Assembly: GCA_013397935.1 (NCBI GenBank)
Contig: VZRN01004407.1
Location: 5,991,851-6,055,850 of the forward strand
DNA from: Dasyornis broadbenti
Lineage: Eukaryota; Chordata; Aves; Passeriformes; Dasyornithidae
Direction: 5' to 3'
Length of the DNA stretch: 64,000 bases
Part shown: positions 36,180 through 48,800 of the stretch, one piece after another
Position numbering within the stretch: the stretch's first letter is position 1
Layout: each line of letters begins with the position of its first letter
Position numbers and translations under genes: made by a program
Notes under the pieces: generated by a model
The model's input: only the letters and a program-made list of their open reading frames with translations
Told to the model about the DNA's origin: nothing
Database searches by the model: none

Positions 36180-38310
36180 TTTATTAAATGCACAGGAAAC
36201 AAAAAGTATTTAATGCAGTTGAAGATTCTCTTACAGTTTTTGACTGTAGTTTTGCAATGGATTTTAACAGACAAAACTCAAAACAGTTAGCATAGTTAAA
36301 GCTTTAAGAATACAGCTTTGATTGCACTGTGTCCATAGCAAAATATAGCATATTGCACACTTGGCATTAAAATTTAAAAACTCGCATCAGAACTGTGATG
36401 TTTGTTTTGATCCTGCATTTCAGAAAGTTAGGCTGAGGTTGCCACAAGCCTACTGACAGTAGCATGCTCTAACATTAAAATCTGCATCATTATTTTTATC
36501 ACTTCGAAATTAGAAGGTGCTCTTTCTGCCTTCTCTTTCAGATAAAACTTGATTCCATCACTTTAAATATAGTGGCCATTATTTATTAGCTTTAAGGTTC
36601 TCGCTAACTTCCTGAAGCTTTTACAATACACTGGTTATCCATTACGAGAATATCACTCTGGACTACAACAAGTGAGTTGACAGTCAGATCATCATCAGAG
36701 AGACCTCAAAATGTATGCTTGTAAACCTCTGTACTGAACATACTCAAAAGTTTCCATACACAGATTTTCCATACTGATCACATTTTCAGGAATCATGCCT
36801 GCTTTAGCTTCCAGGTTCAAAATTCTTAAAAGAGAATTCCTCTGCTTCAAAAGTCAGAAGCACCTTTGTCTGTCTATGGAGTTAAAAATAGAAGTTCAAG
36901 ATTTACTCGCTCCCTTTACTACAAAAAGAAAATAAAGCCACTGTCATTTTCTCTCCCTTTGTCCAACGGACTCTCCTTTAAAAATATTTAAAAATATTTA
37001 TTGCATCTCTGCTAAGTAAAAAATCCTGGGGGAGGGAGGTGTCAAATTAGCACACTGTCCTTTCACCATACTTAAAATACGAAAGGAGTGAGCAAAAGGT
37101 TGCTCTCTGTACTCAGTAATTACAATTGCATCAATGTTACCCACAGATCTAGCAGAACACACTGAGAAAGCTTTTCACATAAAAGGAAATCAAAATCAAA
37201 ATTTGGTGACTGAGCATGATTAAGATTTTATATGCATAATCTGAAAGGAATGTGATAGCTACATGGAAGTTCTTTAATCCTCAGGAGCTGACTTCACTTA
37301 CTTACGATCTATGTACTTCCTCCCACTCATCCCCAATTCCACAGCACTCCTACCGCACAACGACCTTAAAATATGTATCTCAGCTGTGTAAGTTCTCTTA
37401 GGATGTTTACATGGAAGTGTCTTCAAATATGGACCTAGAAAAAATGATTGCTTCCCTCAAAACTTGGTGTTTGTTCATTGTAATAATTGTTATTTATAGC
37501 CTTTGAATATTCTCTATTTGTATTATTTTGGATTACAGCTTCAGATTTTAGGCTTCAAAAAGGTAAAGGATCCAAAGTAAGAGGTACATCTCTAATCTAG
37601 TATTTGATAACTACTAGCATACACTACCAGTGCTCCAAGTCCCATCAGTAATTTAAGTATGTAAATAAAATCTGCAAGTTTCTCAAGACATTTAGGAATT
37701 TCTAACAAAGTGCTGTAATTTACTTCATAAAACATTATGAAATAATTTGACTCAAGGAAATTAAGAATTGAACCTCCAGAGCTATTAAAAAAAAAAATTA
37801 AAAGGGAGAGAGAATCCTGTTTTAATAAAATCAAATCATTCAGATTTCTAGAAAACTTTGTAAAGCTTCAGCTAATACTAAACCATATTAATACGCAAGG
37901 TGGTTCAGAATTATTTTAATTTCTCAATTGCAGCATTCAACCCCTCAAGTCAATACACACCAAAATAAATCTGCCCCTTAAAAGTTTCAAATTCCAAACA
38001 TTTATATCTAATTGATATAACAGAAATTGTCATCAATTATGCCTTTTTCAACTCTGTAAACTATATACATATATTTCAGGTTAATGTATGTAGTAAGTGC
38101 TGCATAGTTTCTTGTCAAGATTTGTGACAAAATGTCAGTCTTTCATTTGCTTTGCAACTCAAACTCATAACGTGGAAGTGCTTTTCAAAGAGGGGGAATT
38201 AAAGTGGTCTAAAATGGTTATAAAATACAATTTCTACCCTTCTTATGCCTGATGAAAAAGCTGAGTGTACCACATGGTAACTCTGGGTCACTAAACAGAT
38301 TGTCGAATAT
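36180..38310. other. Unique non-coding DNA
   Basis: A 10-bp unit AAAATATTTA occurs twice in tandem at 36981-37000. A minus-strand 80-codon frame at 37592-37834 has no domain. No gene or transposon recognised. Confidence 0.55.
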
Positions 38311-38314
38311 ATTT

Positions 38315-38354
38315 AAAAAAAAAAAAAAAAAAAGCCAAAACCAAAAAAAAAAAA
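38315..38354. repeat. Poly(A) tract, two blocks
   Basis: A19, GCC, AAAACC, then A12. Simple repeat; no retrocopy body recognised. Confidence 0.9.
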
Positions 38355-38379
38355 CCCTCTAGCAGTCAGTTTTAATTTT

Positions 38380-38690
38380 TTCATGGCCATCAGCTTTTCT
38401 TGTCCTATTAGTTACCATAATAGCAACACAGTGTTGAGCAAAATACCAGAAGCTTTCATTAGAACCATTAACATAATTTGATAACTGATGGTATTTGATT
38501 TCTGACTTTTGAACTTTGAGTTAAAGCTTGGTGTAAGATATAATCTCACTGATTGGATGTTTTTTAAAATACGATCACTTCAAGTTAGATTGCTTTGTTA
38601 ACTGTAATTAATGTTCACATTTGTCACAAATTATATTATTTAAGAAAGAGGCAATAACGATGAAAGATGTGACAATGTTAAACCCATGTC
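38380..38690. promoter_or_regulatory. Candidate conserved non-coding block
   Basis: High-complexity AT-rich sequence with recurrent TAATT, GATTGG and TTTGAT-type words, no repeats, no open frame. The call rests on texture alone. Confidence 0.2.
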
Positions 38691-38699
38691 ATCTTCCCC

Positions 38700-40540
38700 T
38701 AAATGATTAAGCCCTAATTTCAGGATTGCTCAAAACAAACTGGAGCCATGCATGCAGTAATGGATATATACAAATAAGAACTTTTCCATAAAGCATTAAG
38801 GGTTTTGCTTAACTTAAAAACAAATTAAAAGTTTAGTACTAAATCCATCTATGTCAGATGCTTTAGAGCCATATTCAGGATGTTCTACTTATATTACAGT
38901 ATTCAATTATACACTGTTTTCCTGATCTTTAAATAGACTCAAAATAGAAAGGAGAGCTTTTTAGGCTCCTGTCTCTACTGGGGTGAGTAGGGATTTTCAG
39001 ACTGACAAAAGCTTCCCCTCTGCCCACAGCTCTTACAACCATAAACCTTCTCTGCTCCCCCAGCATTTGGCCACATCGGTGTTAGAGCTTGAGCTAATAA
39101 GCCTTGCCTCCTGGGAGGGCTCCTCAGTCTGGGACCTGCCCTGTGCTGCGAGAACAGGTGAGATGATAAGTGCAGGCAGTTTTCTCTCATAACCAGGCTC
39201 AAGAAGCTCATGCTTATGTGCAGATCACTGTGTGAAGGTGTCCAGGTCAATCATTGCAAGCCACGTGCCTCTTTAGTGTGTAACAAAGGACTGCAATACC
39301 AACAGGAGGGCTCAGCTTTCCAAAGTTATTTTTGTCTTGGCAAATGAGTGAGTAAGGTGGCAGGGGGAGGGACATTTCTATTTAACTTGGTCAGGTTAAG
39401 GACCTGAAACAGACTTTAATGTACAAAATGTTCTATGTGCATACAGCAAACTAACTGGCCTGCACCAATAATTACATATCATGCATCATCTGTGTCATAT
39501 CAGTGACCCTCTTTGCTAGGCACTGTATACAATCACACAGATGCTTTGAATGGACATTTATGGGATCTTTATTAGTAATATAAATCCTACATCATCACAG
39601 TTGCATTTAAAAATGCAAAGGAATACAGGCTATCATCTTCCAAAAATTCCAGTTGGGTTCATGGGGGACCGTAAAAACAAACATTCACATTCAGACCCCT
39701 TGGCAAAACTGTAAACGCCAGAAATATTCAAAATTTTCAAAACTTTATAACACACTAATCTAAAATACTATAGAGAAAGGGAAAGGGTGAAAGAGAAGCA
39801 AGATGTGACTTTTTTTAGTTAGAAATCACATTTTCAGCTAGCCTTGAAAAATAATTTTGTGATATCAATGCATCATTAGCATGCATTAAGCCATCAAAAG
39901 TGAGAAAGGCTTATAAAATTTTAAAGTAATTTTATAAATAATATTCTTCTAAAGAAAAAGTGATTCAGTAGGCTTAAAAAGCAGTGAAATCAGTACAATA
40001 ATACTTAATTTTTACAGAGAATTTTAATTTTTCTAATTTCCAAGATTAAGCTAATGAAAATTATTAAATACTCTTACATTCAAAAACATATAAACAAAAG
40101 GAAAGAGGTAAGAGAAATTCTGCACCTTACCCACCTGTCTGGAGGTAACATTCAACCAACTTTTTTCAGATTTCTTAGAGTGGAATTGGAGGCTCATGTG
40201 TTTCAACAGGAATATTTTCCATCAGGAATTCATACTTCTTCATCCTCTCTGAAAACACCCGATACAAGGGCAGAGCTCTTATTTACCTTAGATTTGAAAT
40301 GTCTCCCATGACTTTAAGTGGCAGTCAGGCAAAGGACAGAGATTTAAGTTTTGGAGCCCACTGCAGTAAAATCTTTCTCAGCAGTGTGTGGTTGGAGAAA
40401 AAAAGATCAGTAAATATTTTTTTTTAAATTCCAAAAGGATTCCAACATAGAGAGCAGAAGTCTAGTCATTGAAACCTACTGCCTGTTGGTATCATGCCCT
40501 GTGAGGTGGGCAGCGACACAACTGCACGGCTGTTCTTTGT
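38700..40540. other. Unique non-coding DNA
   Basis: Overlapping open frames at 38975-39250 (91 codons minus, 69 plus) mark a slightly GC-richer patch. No domain or convincing exon. An 85-codon frame at 40054-40311 is also unrecognised. Confidence 0.55.
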
Positions 40541-40550
40541 CACCATGATT

Positions 40551-40583
40551 GTTGCCATAGCGTCTCCTCTACAGCTGACGTAA
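40551..40583 (+). promoter_or_regulatory. RFX-like plus CRE-like site pair
   Basis: GTTGCCATAGCGTC (40551-40564; 11 of 14 to the RFX X-box consensus) is followed after 11 bases by TGACGTAA (40576-40583), a CREB/ATF-type half-palindrome. The two CpGs are notable in a CpG-poor background. RFX and CREB/ATF sites are known to act side by side in some promoters and enhancers. Binding here is inference. Confidence 0.3.
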
Positions 40584-40584
40584 T

Positions 40585-41618
40585 CATGTATGCCACTATT
40601 AAAAAATAGTTACTCTTCCATGCATAAAACACATACACTGCAAAGATAAAACATACTTTGGATCCGACTTCATATTTTGCTTATAAGTTCTTTCAACTTC
40701 CTGGCACATTGAACCTCTCTAAATCTCAATGTAACATTAATCTTTGTAAGAATTTCCTTATATTTGATTGTAATACTGCACAATTTGCTATGGGATGAAT
40801 ACATTTCAATTTTTCTAATGCAAAACTTTAACTTCTAGAACTTGTAGGACACAACTGTCACAGAATTCAAACTTCACAACAAGCATTGTTTTGTCTTTAA
40901 TTTTTTTATCATAAAAAAAAAACTGAGGGAGAGAAGAAAGAAGCATTGAACTGTATTCTAGTCACAGAAGACCACAGAAGGAAATACGTAATGCAAAGCC
41001 AATGAGAGATTTATCAAAAAGGACAGTCCATGCCATACTGTCCTTGTTTCTGACTCAGAAACAAACTATAAGAAGGATAGCTGGGTATTAAGAAATCTGA
41101 CAGTTTAGTAAAATACACACTATTAGAACACACACAATATATGCTGATACTCTGTTGTGTCAGGGCTCAGCTCAGCAGGAAGAGAGCAAGTTCAGCTCTA
41201 AGGTACTTTCTCAGTGGTAGTTTTCTAGGCTAAGATTCAGAAATTGTGTGTTCCTTTAAACATGCAATTAAGTGTGATTGTCTTAGTTTTTAGCTTTGTC
41301 TCATAACCACAGCAGCACTAAACAGCTGGAATGTCTTCTCACCTGTCAATTTACTGTTTTCTTGGGTCACCAGAGAAATGATTTCTAGTACAAGATTAAG
41401 ATAGGAACAACATCTATTATTGGACTACTGAGTTACCAGTTCTCCATCAAAAACCTATTAGGAAAGTAAAATCTTAGGGAAACAAGGGAAGCTCTTCATT
41501 ATAGGAGATCAGGAACCTGAAAGAAAGAATGTCGCACTACTAAAATGACATATGTGGTATTGCAAACAAAATACACCTGAAGTTGTCACAACAAAATTGA
41601 ATGGTGTTTCTTACCATT
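40585..41618. other. Unique non-coding DNA
   Basis: A short A-run lies at about 40913-40922. No gene, RNA gene or transposon recognised before the LTR that starts at 41619. Confidence 0.55.
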
Positions 41619-41845
41619 TGCCATGGCTTAACCCCAGCCAGCAGACAAGCCACTCATTCACTCCCCTGGCAGCAGGATCAGGGAGAGAATTGGAATGGGA
41701 AAAGACAAAAAAATTGTGGGTTGAAATAAGTAGCTTAATAGCGAAAGCAAAAGCAATGCACAAAATAAAGCAAAACAAGGAATTAATTCACAGCCCCACA
41801 CCAGCCACTATGAAGAAAATTAACTTACTCCAGCTGAAACCAGCA
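41619..41845 (-). mobile_element. Avian ERV LTR, internally deleted, minus strand
   Basis: The plus strand starts TGCCATGGCTTAACCCCAGC and ends ...GAAACCAGCA, so the element has TG...CA ends. Both ends match a common avian ERV LTR that I know by its 'taaccccagccagcag' and 'ctatgaagaaaattaac' words. In that family several hundred bases lie between the 'caaggaattaattcac' region (about 41777-41791) and the 'ccactatgaagaaaatt' region (about 41806-41822). Here the two are almost adjacent, so the middle is probably deleted. The poly(A) signal would be the ATTAAG/ATTAAA-like word on the minus strand near 41734. No clear target duplication is visible. A 123-codon open frame across it is accidental. 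Confidence 0.75.
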
Positions 41846-41934
41846 CCCTCATACATCCATGTGCTCAAAGACAAGCAGTGTGCACACCAAGCATTTACAG
41901 ACACAAACAGAAAAGTATCCTAGATGGACACAGG

Positions 41935-41982
41935 TTTTGAATACTGCAAGTATTTGAATACTGCCAGTATTTGAATACTGCC
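41935..41982 (+). repeat. 17-bp tandem repeat, about 3 copies
   Basis: The unit TATTTGAATACTGCCAG is repeated nearly three times with single differences (the first copy starts TTTTGAATACTGCAAG). It begins 90 bp past the LTR end. Confidence 0.85.
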
Positions 41983-41989
41983 TAATATT

Positions 41990-44090
41990 GCATGGAAGTG
42001 ACTTCAGTTATTTGTGAAGAACCTCATATCTCCATACAGGTAATATACACAACATCATCCAAAAGACACAACAATACTGTTTATAGAAGCCAAAAACACT
42101 CCTCCAAGTTAAAAAGTTTATGTATAATTTGTTCTAATATATCAGTTGTGAAGATATGTAAAAAAAAAAACAAACACGTAACTCTAGTGCCTGAATGCTA
42201 AACCGTAAGAAACCGAACAGAGGATATATTCTGTTCCTAAGCGTTAGAAGGCGTCATCATTATTCTACCGTACCAAAGAAAAAGAGGCTATTAAATGTAA
42301 TGCATAAAATAACATTTAGCAGGAAAATCAGCATAATTACTTCACAGAGAGGACATTCAGTCAAGTTCTAAACCATTGCTCTGAATTGAGAATTACTTAT
42401 GTCTGAGTTAAATCACGTAAAACATCCTAAGCAGTCCCTTAAAGAATACTTGAAAATAACAGGAGGATCTATCTAATTCATCACGGTTTTTTTTTTCTTT
42501 TTGTTAAAAACAGTGAATTGCACGAGGTTTTGACATTACCCTTTTTGTTTGCAAATTCAGTCTGTTTACTGCAGGAATATTGATAAAGATAGTTTGGTTC
42601 CATAAAAGCTGAAAATGAGCATTCAGGCTAGTTGTGTGTAAATCAAATCAGAAACCAGTACAACTAAGGGTCAGGAACACACTCTGTTGGGAACTGTATA
42701 ACCACAACAGAAAAACAAGGGCCATTAAAAATTTTTTGAGTCCAAAAGGTTACAGAAAGGAAAACCTACCAGTTAGATGTGTCCGACTATCAGACTTAGA
42801 GTAGGCAATAATTGTCACTTGACATACAAAAAAATGTTACAACAACAAAAAAAAAAAAAAAAAATCAACACTCACAAAAGGATAGTAAGACACTGTGAAG
42901 AACAAATACAGACATATGCTGCCCTATTTCTTTGCTAAATTATAAAGCTGAAGAGCACATTTTTAAATGCTGCTTATTAGAAACATGGTGAATCTTTCTC
43001 CATTGCTTCACAGATCCAACACTGATAATGTATTTCTTCTTCTTGAGTAGCAGAAATTATTTTGGAAAGTAAGAAGCAAGTCTGACAGCTGTTCCTTACA
43101 CGATCCTCTAAGTAGAACCACAACATAACATGAAGGCTCTAGACAGGTACAGTTTCCTACAGGCTACAGTTCTAAGTGTCCCATTCAGATAAGATGACTG
43201 TATCCATATAGGCCAGGTGGCAAAGAGAAATAAAAGTAAATTGTAATAAAAGATTGTCACAGGATCAATGCCTCATATTTTAAAACTGAGTATTTTGGCT
43301 CTGCTTCAGCATTCATCAGCCAAAACCTATTATCCTATGACAATATTCTATTTCACTGATATCTATTCATTATAAAATATATATATTTACAGTATTTGGA
43401 AGGTGATTTTTAATGCTGTGAATGCCCTTTAAAAGGAGACTATTTTAACATTATAGATTCCAAATGACTAGTCAAGATATTCAATTCCCTGTTTAAATCT
43501 TTAAATATACTTAGGAATTCCTTATTTCAATGGGCTTTCTAATGCCTGTTCCTTTACTGTTTAAATATATATTACAACGTAAAAAGGGAAAGGTCTTCAT
43601 TAACTCATTGCACTAGGGGAACTCACCTTTTTATGATATTAGTTTCAGTCATTAATCACAATGCTTTACCAGTAACCAAGAAAAGTGACAATAATATTTA
43701 TGCAGATCACTATACTTGAACTTTTCAGGTTTTGAAGAAGTCTAAGAGAGTTGGGTATCCCATCATATTAAATTTGAAAATTGTAACTCTGACTGACATA
43801 ACAAACACATTGCATTCTACCCATAACCATAATATGTTCTGAGTCTCAACCTCAGCTGGTTACCTTATAAAAAGGCTTTTTTCAAAAAAATTATCATCAA
43901 CAGAAACATTGTGGTGTTGAGAGATTTATTTTCTTATCCTTAAGAACTCAATAGGAAAAATATGGCTTTTTTGTTTGTTTTTAGGGGGGAAAACATCACT
44001 ATTTAGGCAGTATATTTAAGGAGAATTTTAAAAAGTGATAAAAGCAGTGAAGTCTAAAAACTGTACAGAGAAAATATCTTGTAGCATCTG
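41990..44090. other. Unique non-coding DNA
   Basis: T-rich run at 42487-42500 and an A18 tract at 42847-42864. No gene or transposon recognised. Confidence 0.55.
42847..42864. repeat. Poly(A) tract, 18 bases
   Basis: Uninterrupted A18 after AACAAC units. No retrocopy body recognised. Confidence 0.9.
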
Positions 44091-44099
44091 AGACTGAGC

Positions 44100-44480
44100 A
44101 CGATATTATCGGTGTCAGCATACTGATGACCCAGATGGTATTTGTATGTTTGAAGTATGACATCTATACTCCTCTGTCATCCAACACAAGTAATTAACAA
44201 TAATCAAGTGGGTGTTAATTGGATATAATGGAACAATCTCCAGTCAGCCTGAGCCTACTATTTGCCTCTTACTAGTAATTATGAACACTAAGTACTCACG
44301 CTAATCTCCTTCTTCTCACTGAAGCCAAACAGAGGTGCAGTATTTACTCAGCTGATAGCTTGTTTTGTCTGCAATTTAATCTGTTTTAAGCCAAGAAACT
44401 CATAATTTGCAGAGCCGTCACCAGCTGCCAGGATCACACAAAAGAATTCAAGGCCCTAGATGACAGCAATTCAGTATATA
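44100..44480. promoter_or_regulatory. Candidate NKX/homeodomain enhancer block
   Basis: A tight cluster at 44191-44222 holds TAATTA (44191-44196), TCAAGTGG (44204-44211, the NKX2-type core) and TTAATTGG (44215-44222). More TAAT cores and an E-box CAGCTG follow to about 44480. Sequence is of high complexity without repeats. It reads like a conserved enhancer but no alignment was made. Confidence 0.35.
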
Positions 44481-44484
44481 TAAT

Positions 44485-45792
44485 CCGGGGGAAAAAAAGA
44501 ACAATTATTAATTAAACTGACCTGTTACAACCACAGTAGCCACAACACCTGGACATATAAACACTGAAAATTACTCATTTGTATAACATCTGATAAGCTC
44601 GCAACTCTGACCCATATTTGTCATCCTGAAAATACGCTGTTAAAACACAAAACTTTCAAAGCTGCTTTCTTTTACTAGACAAGACTGTAACAACCCTTTC
44701 TCTGATAGGAAAAGGGTGAATAGTCTCAGCCACATCATGGTAGAATGCGCTTGGAAGTTTGATTACTGCTACTGTAGCAAATTGAAAGTATCTTATCAAC
44801 AGTGACCATTAGAAACATATTACCAGCCATTAAGCAGATGGTTAGATGTTTTAAAATAGCTTTTACATAGCACTACTGTCCAGACTAGTCAGCCTTATTT
44901 ATGGTTCTACTAAACGCAAAAAGGAAGAAAAATAATAAAAACAATTTTTTTTTTTTTTTTTTTGTAGTGAAAGTGGGAATTTTTCAGTGGTTTTCAAGGC
45001 CATTACATAACCAAGGTATGAATCAGAGAATTCAGTACAACATTTAAAGCACACTTAAAAGCTATGAAATTTACCTCCCTTGTAAAAAATAAGTCTTCCA
45101 ACATTGTAAAAATTGGATTGATTTAACACATCAAAACATCTAAAAAGGTAGCACACCACTTTAAGAAAATCAATATTGAGGACAACTTTTAGGAATTATT
45201 CCCAGGAAATTGTTTGCATTATTTAATCCATCCCAAACTTTGTTTGATATAAAATGGATTGGTTTGTGCTGAGACAGATTTTTTTTCTTATGTTACATGT
45301 AGATGTCATCACTATGTCAATATCTAAGACATGCATTGATTTACAGAAATCATACACTATTTGGAATACAATTTCTGATTGATGTAGAAGGCCAGAAACA
45401 CAGGCCATTAAATACCATTATATTATTGATTCCGTGTTTAAATTTGGGAAAATCACTCTGTACATGATGAAAATCTTGCAATTTCCCATGTCAATTCACT
45501 TCTGCAGCCAGGGCTTCAGCTCACACAGTTTAGATAGGAAATAGTCATATGGAGCTTTTAAATCAAATACCACAAAGCAAAAAGCAGAGCAAATCTCAGC
45601 ACATATACAGTACCTTAACACAAATAATACTCCAACATTCTGGTGGCACCTCCTAATCCTTTACTGGAAAGAAAACAAAGTATTCTACACTTAGAAATAC
45701 AGGCAAGTTTAGCAAGACCAACTAAAATTTTCAGAAATAAAATCATACTTTGCAGCTATCATATCTACCCTTCCCCCATTATGGAGTTAGAG
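44485..45792. other. Unique non-coding DNA
   Basis: A T19 tract lies at 44945-44963. Open frames are under 70 codons. Nothing else recognised. Confidence 0.55.
44945..44963. repeat. Poly(T) tract, 19 bases
   Basis: Uninterrupted T19 in AT-rich sequence. Confidence 0.9.
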
Positions 45793-45876
45793 TATCACAG
45801 AATGGGTCAGGTTGGAAGGGACCACAGTGGATCATCGGCTTGAACCTCTGTGCTCAAGCAAGGTCATTCTAGAGAA
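45793..45876 (-). mobile_element. CR1 LINE 3' tail, minus strand
   Basis: 'atcacagaatgggtcaggtt' followed by 'ggaagggaccacagtggatc' and 'tgctcaagcaaggtcattct' is the reverse complement of an avian CR1 3' end. About 84 bp remain, a severely 5'-truncated copy. Confidence 0.88.
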
Positions 45877-45879
45877 TAA

Positions 45880-48800
45880 TTTCCCTGGTGTTTTCTTTTA
45901 AAATAATTTCTCTCAGAACTTACCCCCAAAAACAAATTTATTCAATTCTTTTCACACTTTTCCCAAACATTGTCTCTTGAGTCCAAAATTTTCTTAAGCC
46001 CTCTGCAAATTTATTTCAGGATTTTACCTCCGTGGATTTCTCATCAACCTTTTGTCATGACATCCAGAGAATGACCTATTAGAGTCCATCTAGTGAATTC
46101 ATACTGCTCAAAGAGACATGAGACTTCTGTGGACTGGGCACACTACTTAGAGAAACAGCATTTTCACTCCTGTTCAGAAGAAGCCAAAAGTGCGTCCAGG
46201 ACAAAGGACTCAATCCCAAGGACCAGATAAATATTACAGCTACTCTTTATCACACAGTCTTTAGAAAAAAAAGAGTTAAGGAGAGTCGCCAAGGCTGCAC
46301 CAATATTACCAGACTGGAAGTGACCAGCATGATTCAAAACTACCTGATTTACCTTTCTGGACAGAGCACTAGGGCTGGTGGGGGTGTCCTAAGACTACAG
46401 TGCACTTTCCATTCCTTCTTTTCTAATAGTGCCACTGTCCTGAGAAGGAAGAGAGGCTGGGGGGACTATATATCCAACTTGCTGTGCCACAACAGCAATG
46501 AAAGAAAGGGAGTGAGAAAAAGCGAAAAACATCCACCTGAGGGGATGGGAAAGGCAAAAACTTGTAGTATTTCTACACTTTATTACAGTCTTTTATATGA
46601 CGAGCATTTCTTGATTGTTGGGTTGGTTTCTAAAGAAAGAGCACAGGTGGAGAAATTTCAACTAAATGACAGTTTCATTTAGGATATACCCATCTGCAGC
46701 ACCTTATTTTGATTAGTTCTAATGTGAACTAGCTTTACAATCATGCACTTTTCAGTTTGCCAGCTGTTTTGGATCCCACTCTGAAGTGCCTCATTCATCT
46801 TACACATGGTAGAGGGTATTCCCACTTGGCACCTACATTAGCATTGGTACTGCACAACAGGCACTTCAAAAATAGATACTTCAGTCACAGTACTGTATCC
46901 ATTACCGAATGGCTACTCCAATAGCCTACTTTTTTTCCTTTTTTTGGTTAGCAGAGCTATCAGTGTTATTCAATATATCTGCAAGCTGCAGCAATGAAGT
47001 ATCTGAAGTAAACTCTGCTTTAGCTTCTTCTTTCTCTCTAAAAATATGTCCCCTGGGCAGATTACACATTCAGAAATGATAAAAGAAACCCCACCAATAA
47101 AGATTAGATGTATTTCTAAATACCATCTTGAATTAAGTCAAAGAGGACAGAAAATATTGCCCAACTGAAAAGCCAATCTGAATTCAGAATTTAAGACAGA
47201 AGTAACTCTCCATCAAGTGCAGCAGCAGCAGAAAACAATTCTTAGTTCATCAATCCACTGAACCAAAATGCTTGTTAAAGTCTCACAGCATCAATATCCA
47301 TCAGAACATACCTATTAAACACCTTGATGCTATCTGTGTCATCTATGATTTAACTTCTGATATAACTGCTTTAAAATTTGCAATAACTTCAGAGTAAATA
47401 TTAAATTGGGACTAATAAAAAATATTGTTTGAAAATACAAAGGAAAAAATTCTAAATATTTTTTTGTTAAAAAACAAAAACCCTCACTCCCAAAAAAAAT
47501 CCCACAAAGGTTTTCCACATGACATGTTCTAGTCACATGCAAACATTGCTCCTGCAATCTTGAAACAAATCACCTTTTCGTTCAGAATATAAAATTCTTG
47601 CAATTAGTTAGAACACCTGGGTATCTCAATGTACACTATCACACCATTTAGGTACAAACTTACATGAATACAGCTGAAATACGGAAATGATCCATCTAGA
47701 CAAATCACTATTCCTCCACCTTGTGAAAACCAAAATCCCAATGTTATTGCTATCCCACTTTAAGGAAACCTGTCAGGACTCTCACTGGCACTGTGAAAAG
47801 CAACATGAATGGCAGAAATTTTGATTGATGTCACTGCCTGCCTGTCAAGTGAAACAAGCAGGGCCAACCTAATCATGTTAGATTAGCGGATACAGAGATG
47901 ATATAATATTTTTGTGTTATAGATACGCATGTAGAGTGTGCATGCACAGAATCCCAGGAATATAAACATATCTTTCAAATAATACTAAGTATCAGAGAAA
48001 GTATATTATTATCAAACTCTTAAACAAAGCCTGGGGACTGGGGTGGGCTTTTTTTTTCCTTTTACTTCTGTAATTATGTGCAAGTAATGTTTTAGGATTT
48101 TGAAGACTTTACAGTAGACCTTCTACATATTTTCTGGAGTCCTAATTCATTAATTTTCTTTTTGTATTGTTATACTGAACTAAATAATTAGTTTTATGAA
48201 TCTAGAGTGAAATGGATTCAGCTATGTTTTCTCAAAAACAGACTAATCTGCAAATTTAAATGCACAGTCAAGCAATCTTCTGATACTAAGCTCAATACAT
48301 TCTAAAAAGTGAGAATATCTGAAGACAACAAACCTTCTGTAAGGTCACAGAAAAAAAGAGTGATCTTATCTGGCAAAGCGTGCAAACCAAAAACATGCCT
48401 ATTTCAGACATGAGAGTGGAATCTGACTGCCACTGTCTGATCAGTTATCATTGAAATGCTTGCTCATTTGATAGTCTGTTGACTGATAAGTAGGGACACC
48501 AATAAGAAACACCTCCACACTACCAAAAATTATGCAGATAGTCCAAGCCCTCAGATTAATTTAGAAAAAGGTATCCTAAGAATAATTGACAACGAAGATA
48601 CTTAAATATCACCTGTGAAAAGTTTAATAAACAGAAAAAAACCCAAACCACAAAACTAATCCCCTCACAGCACCCCACAAAGACCTGAACTAACCTGAGC
48701 AGAAAAAAACCCCAAAGTTGTCAAAAGCAGCCAGAACTACATTTCAGCTGAAAAGAGGTAAGTCTCTGAGACCCCAAGCCTAAGGCTCTAGCTGGCAAAA

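Noticed and set aside
41552..41923. 123-codon open frame, plus strand
   Set aside because: It runs across unique flank and the antisense strand of an LTR, so it cannot be a coherent gene.
46320..46682. 120-codon open frame, plus strand
   Set aside because: No recognised family, no supporting splice signals; slightly GC-richer patch explains the length.
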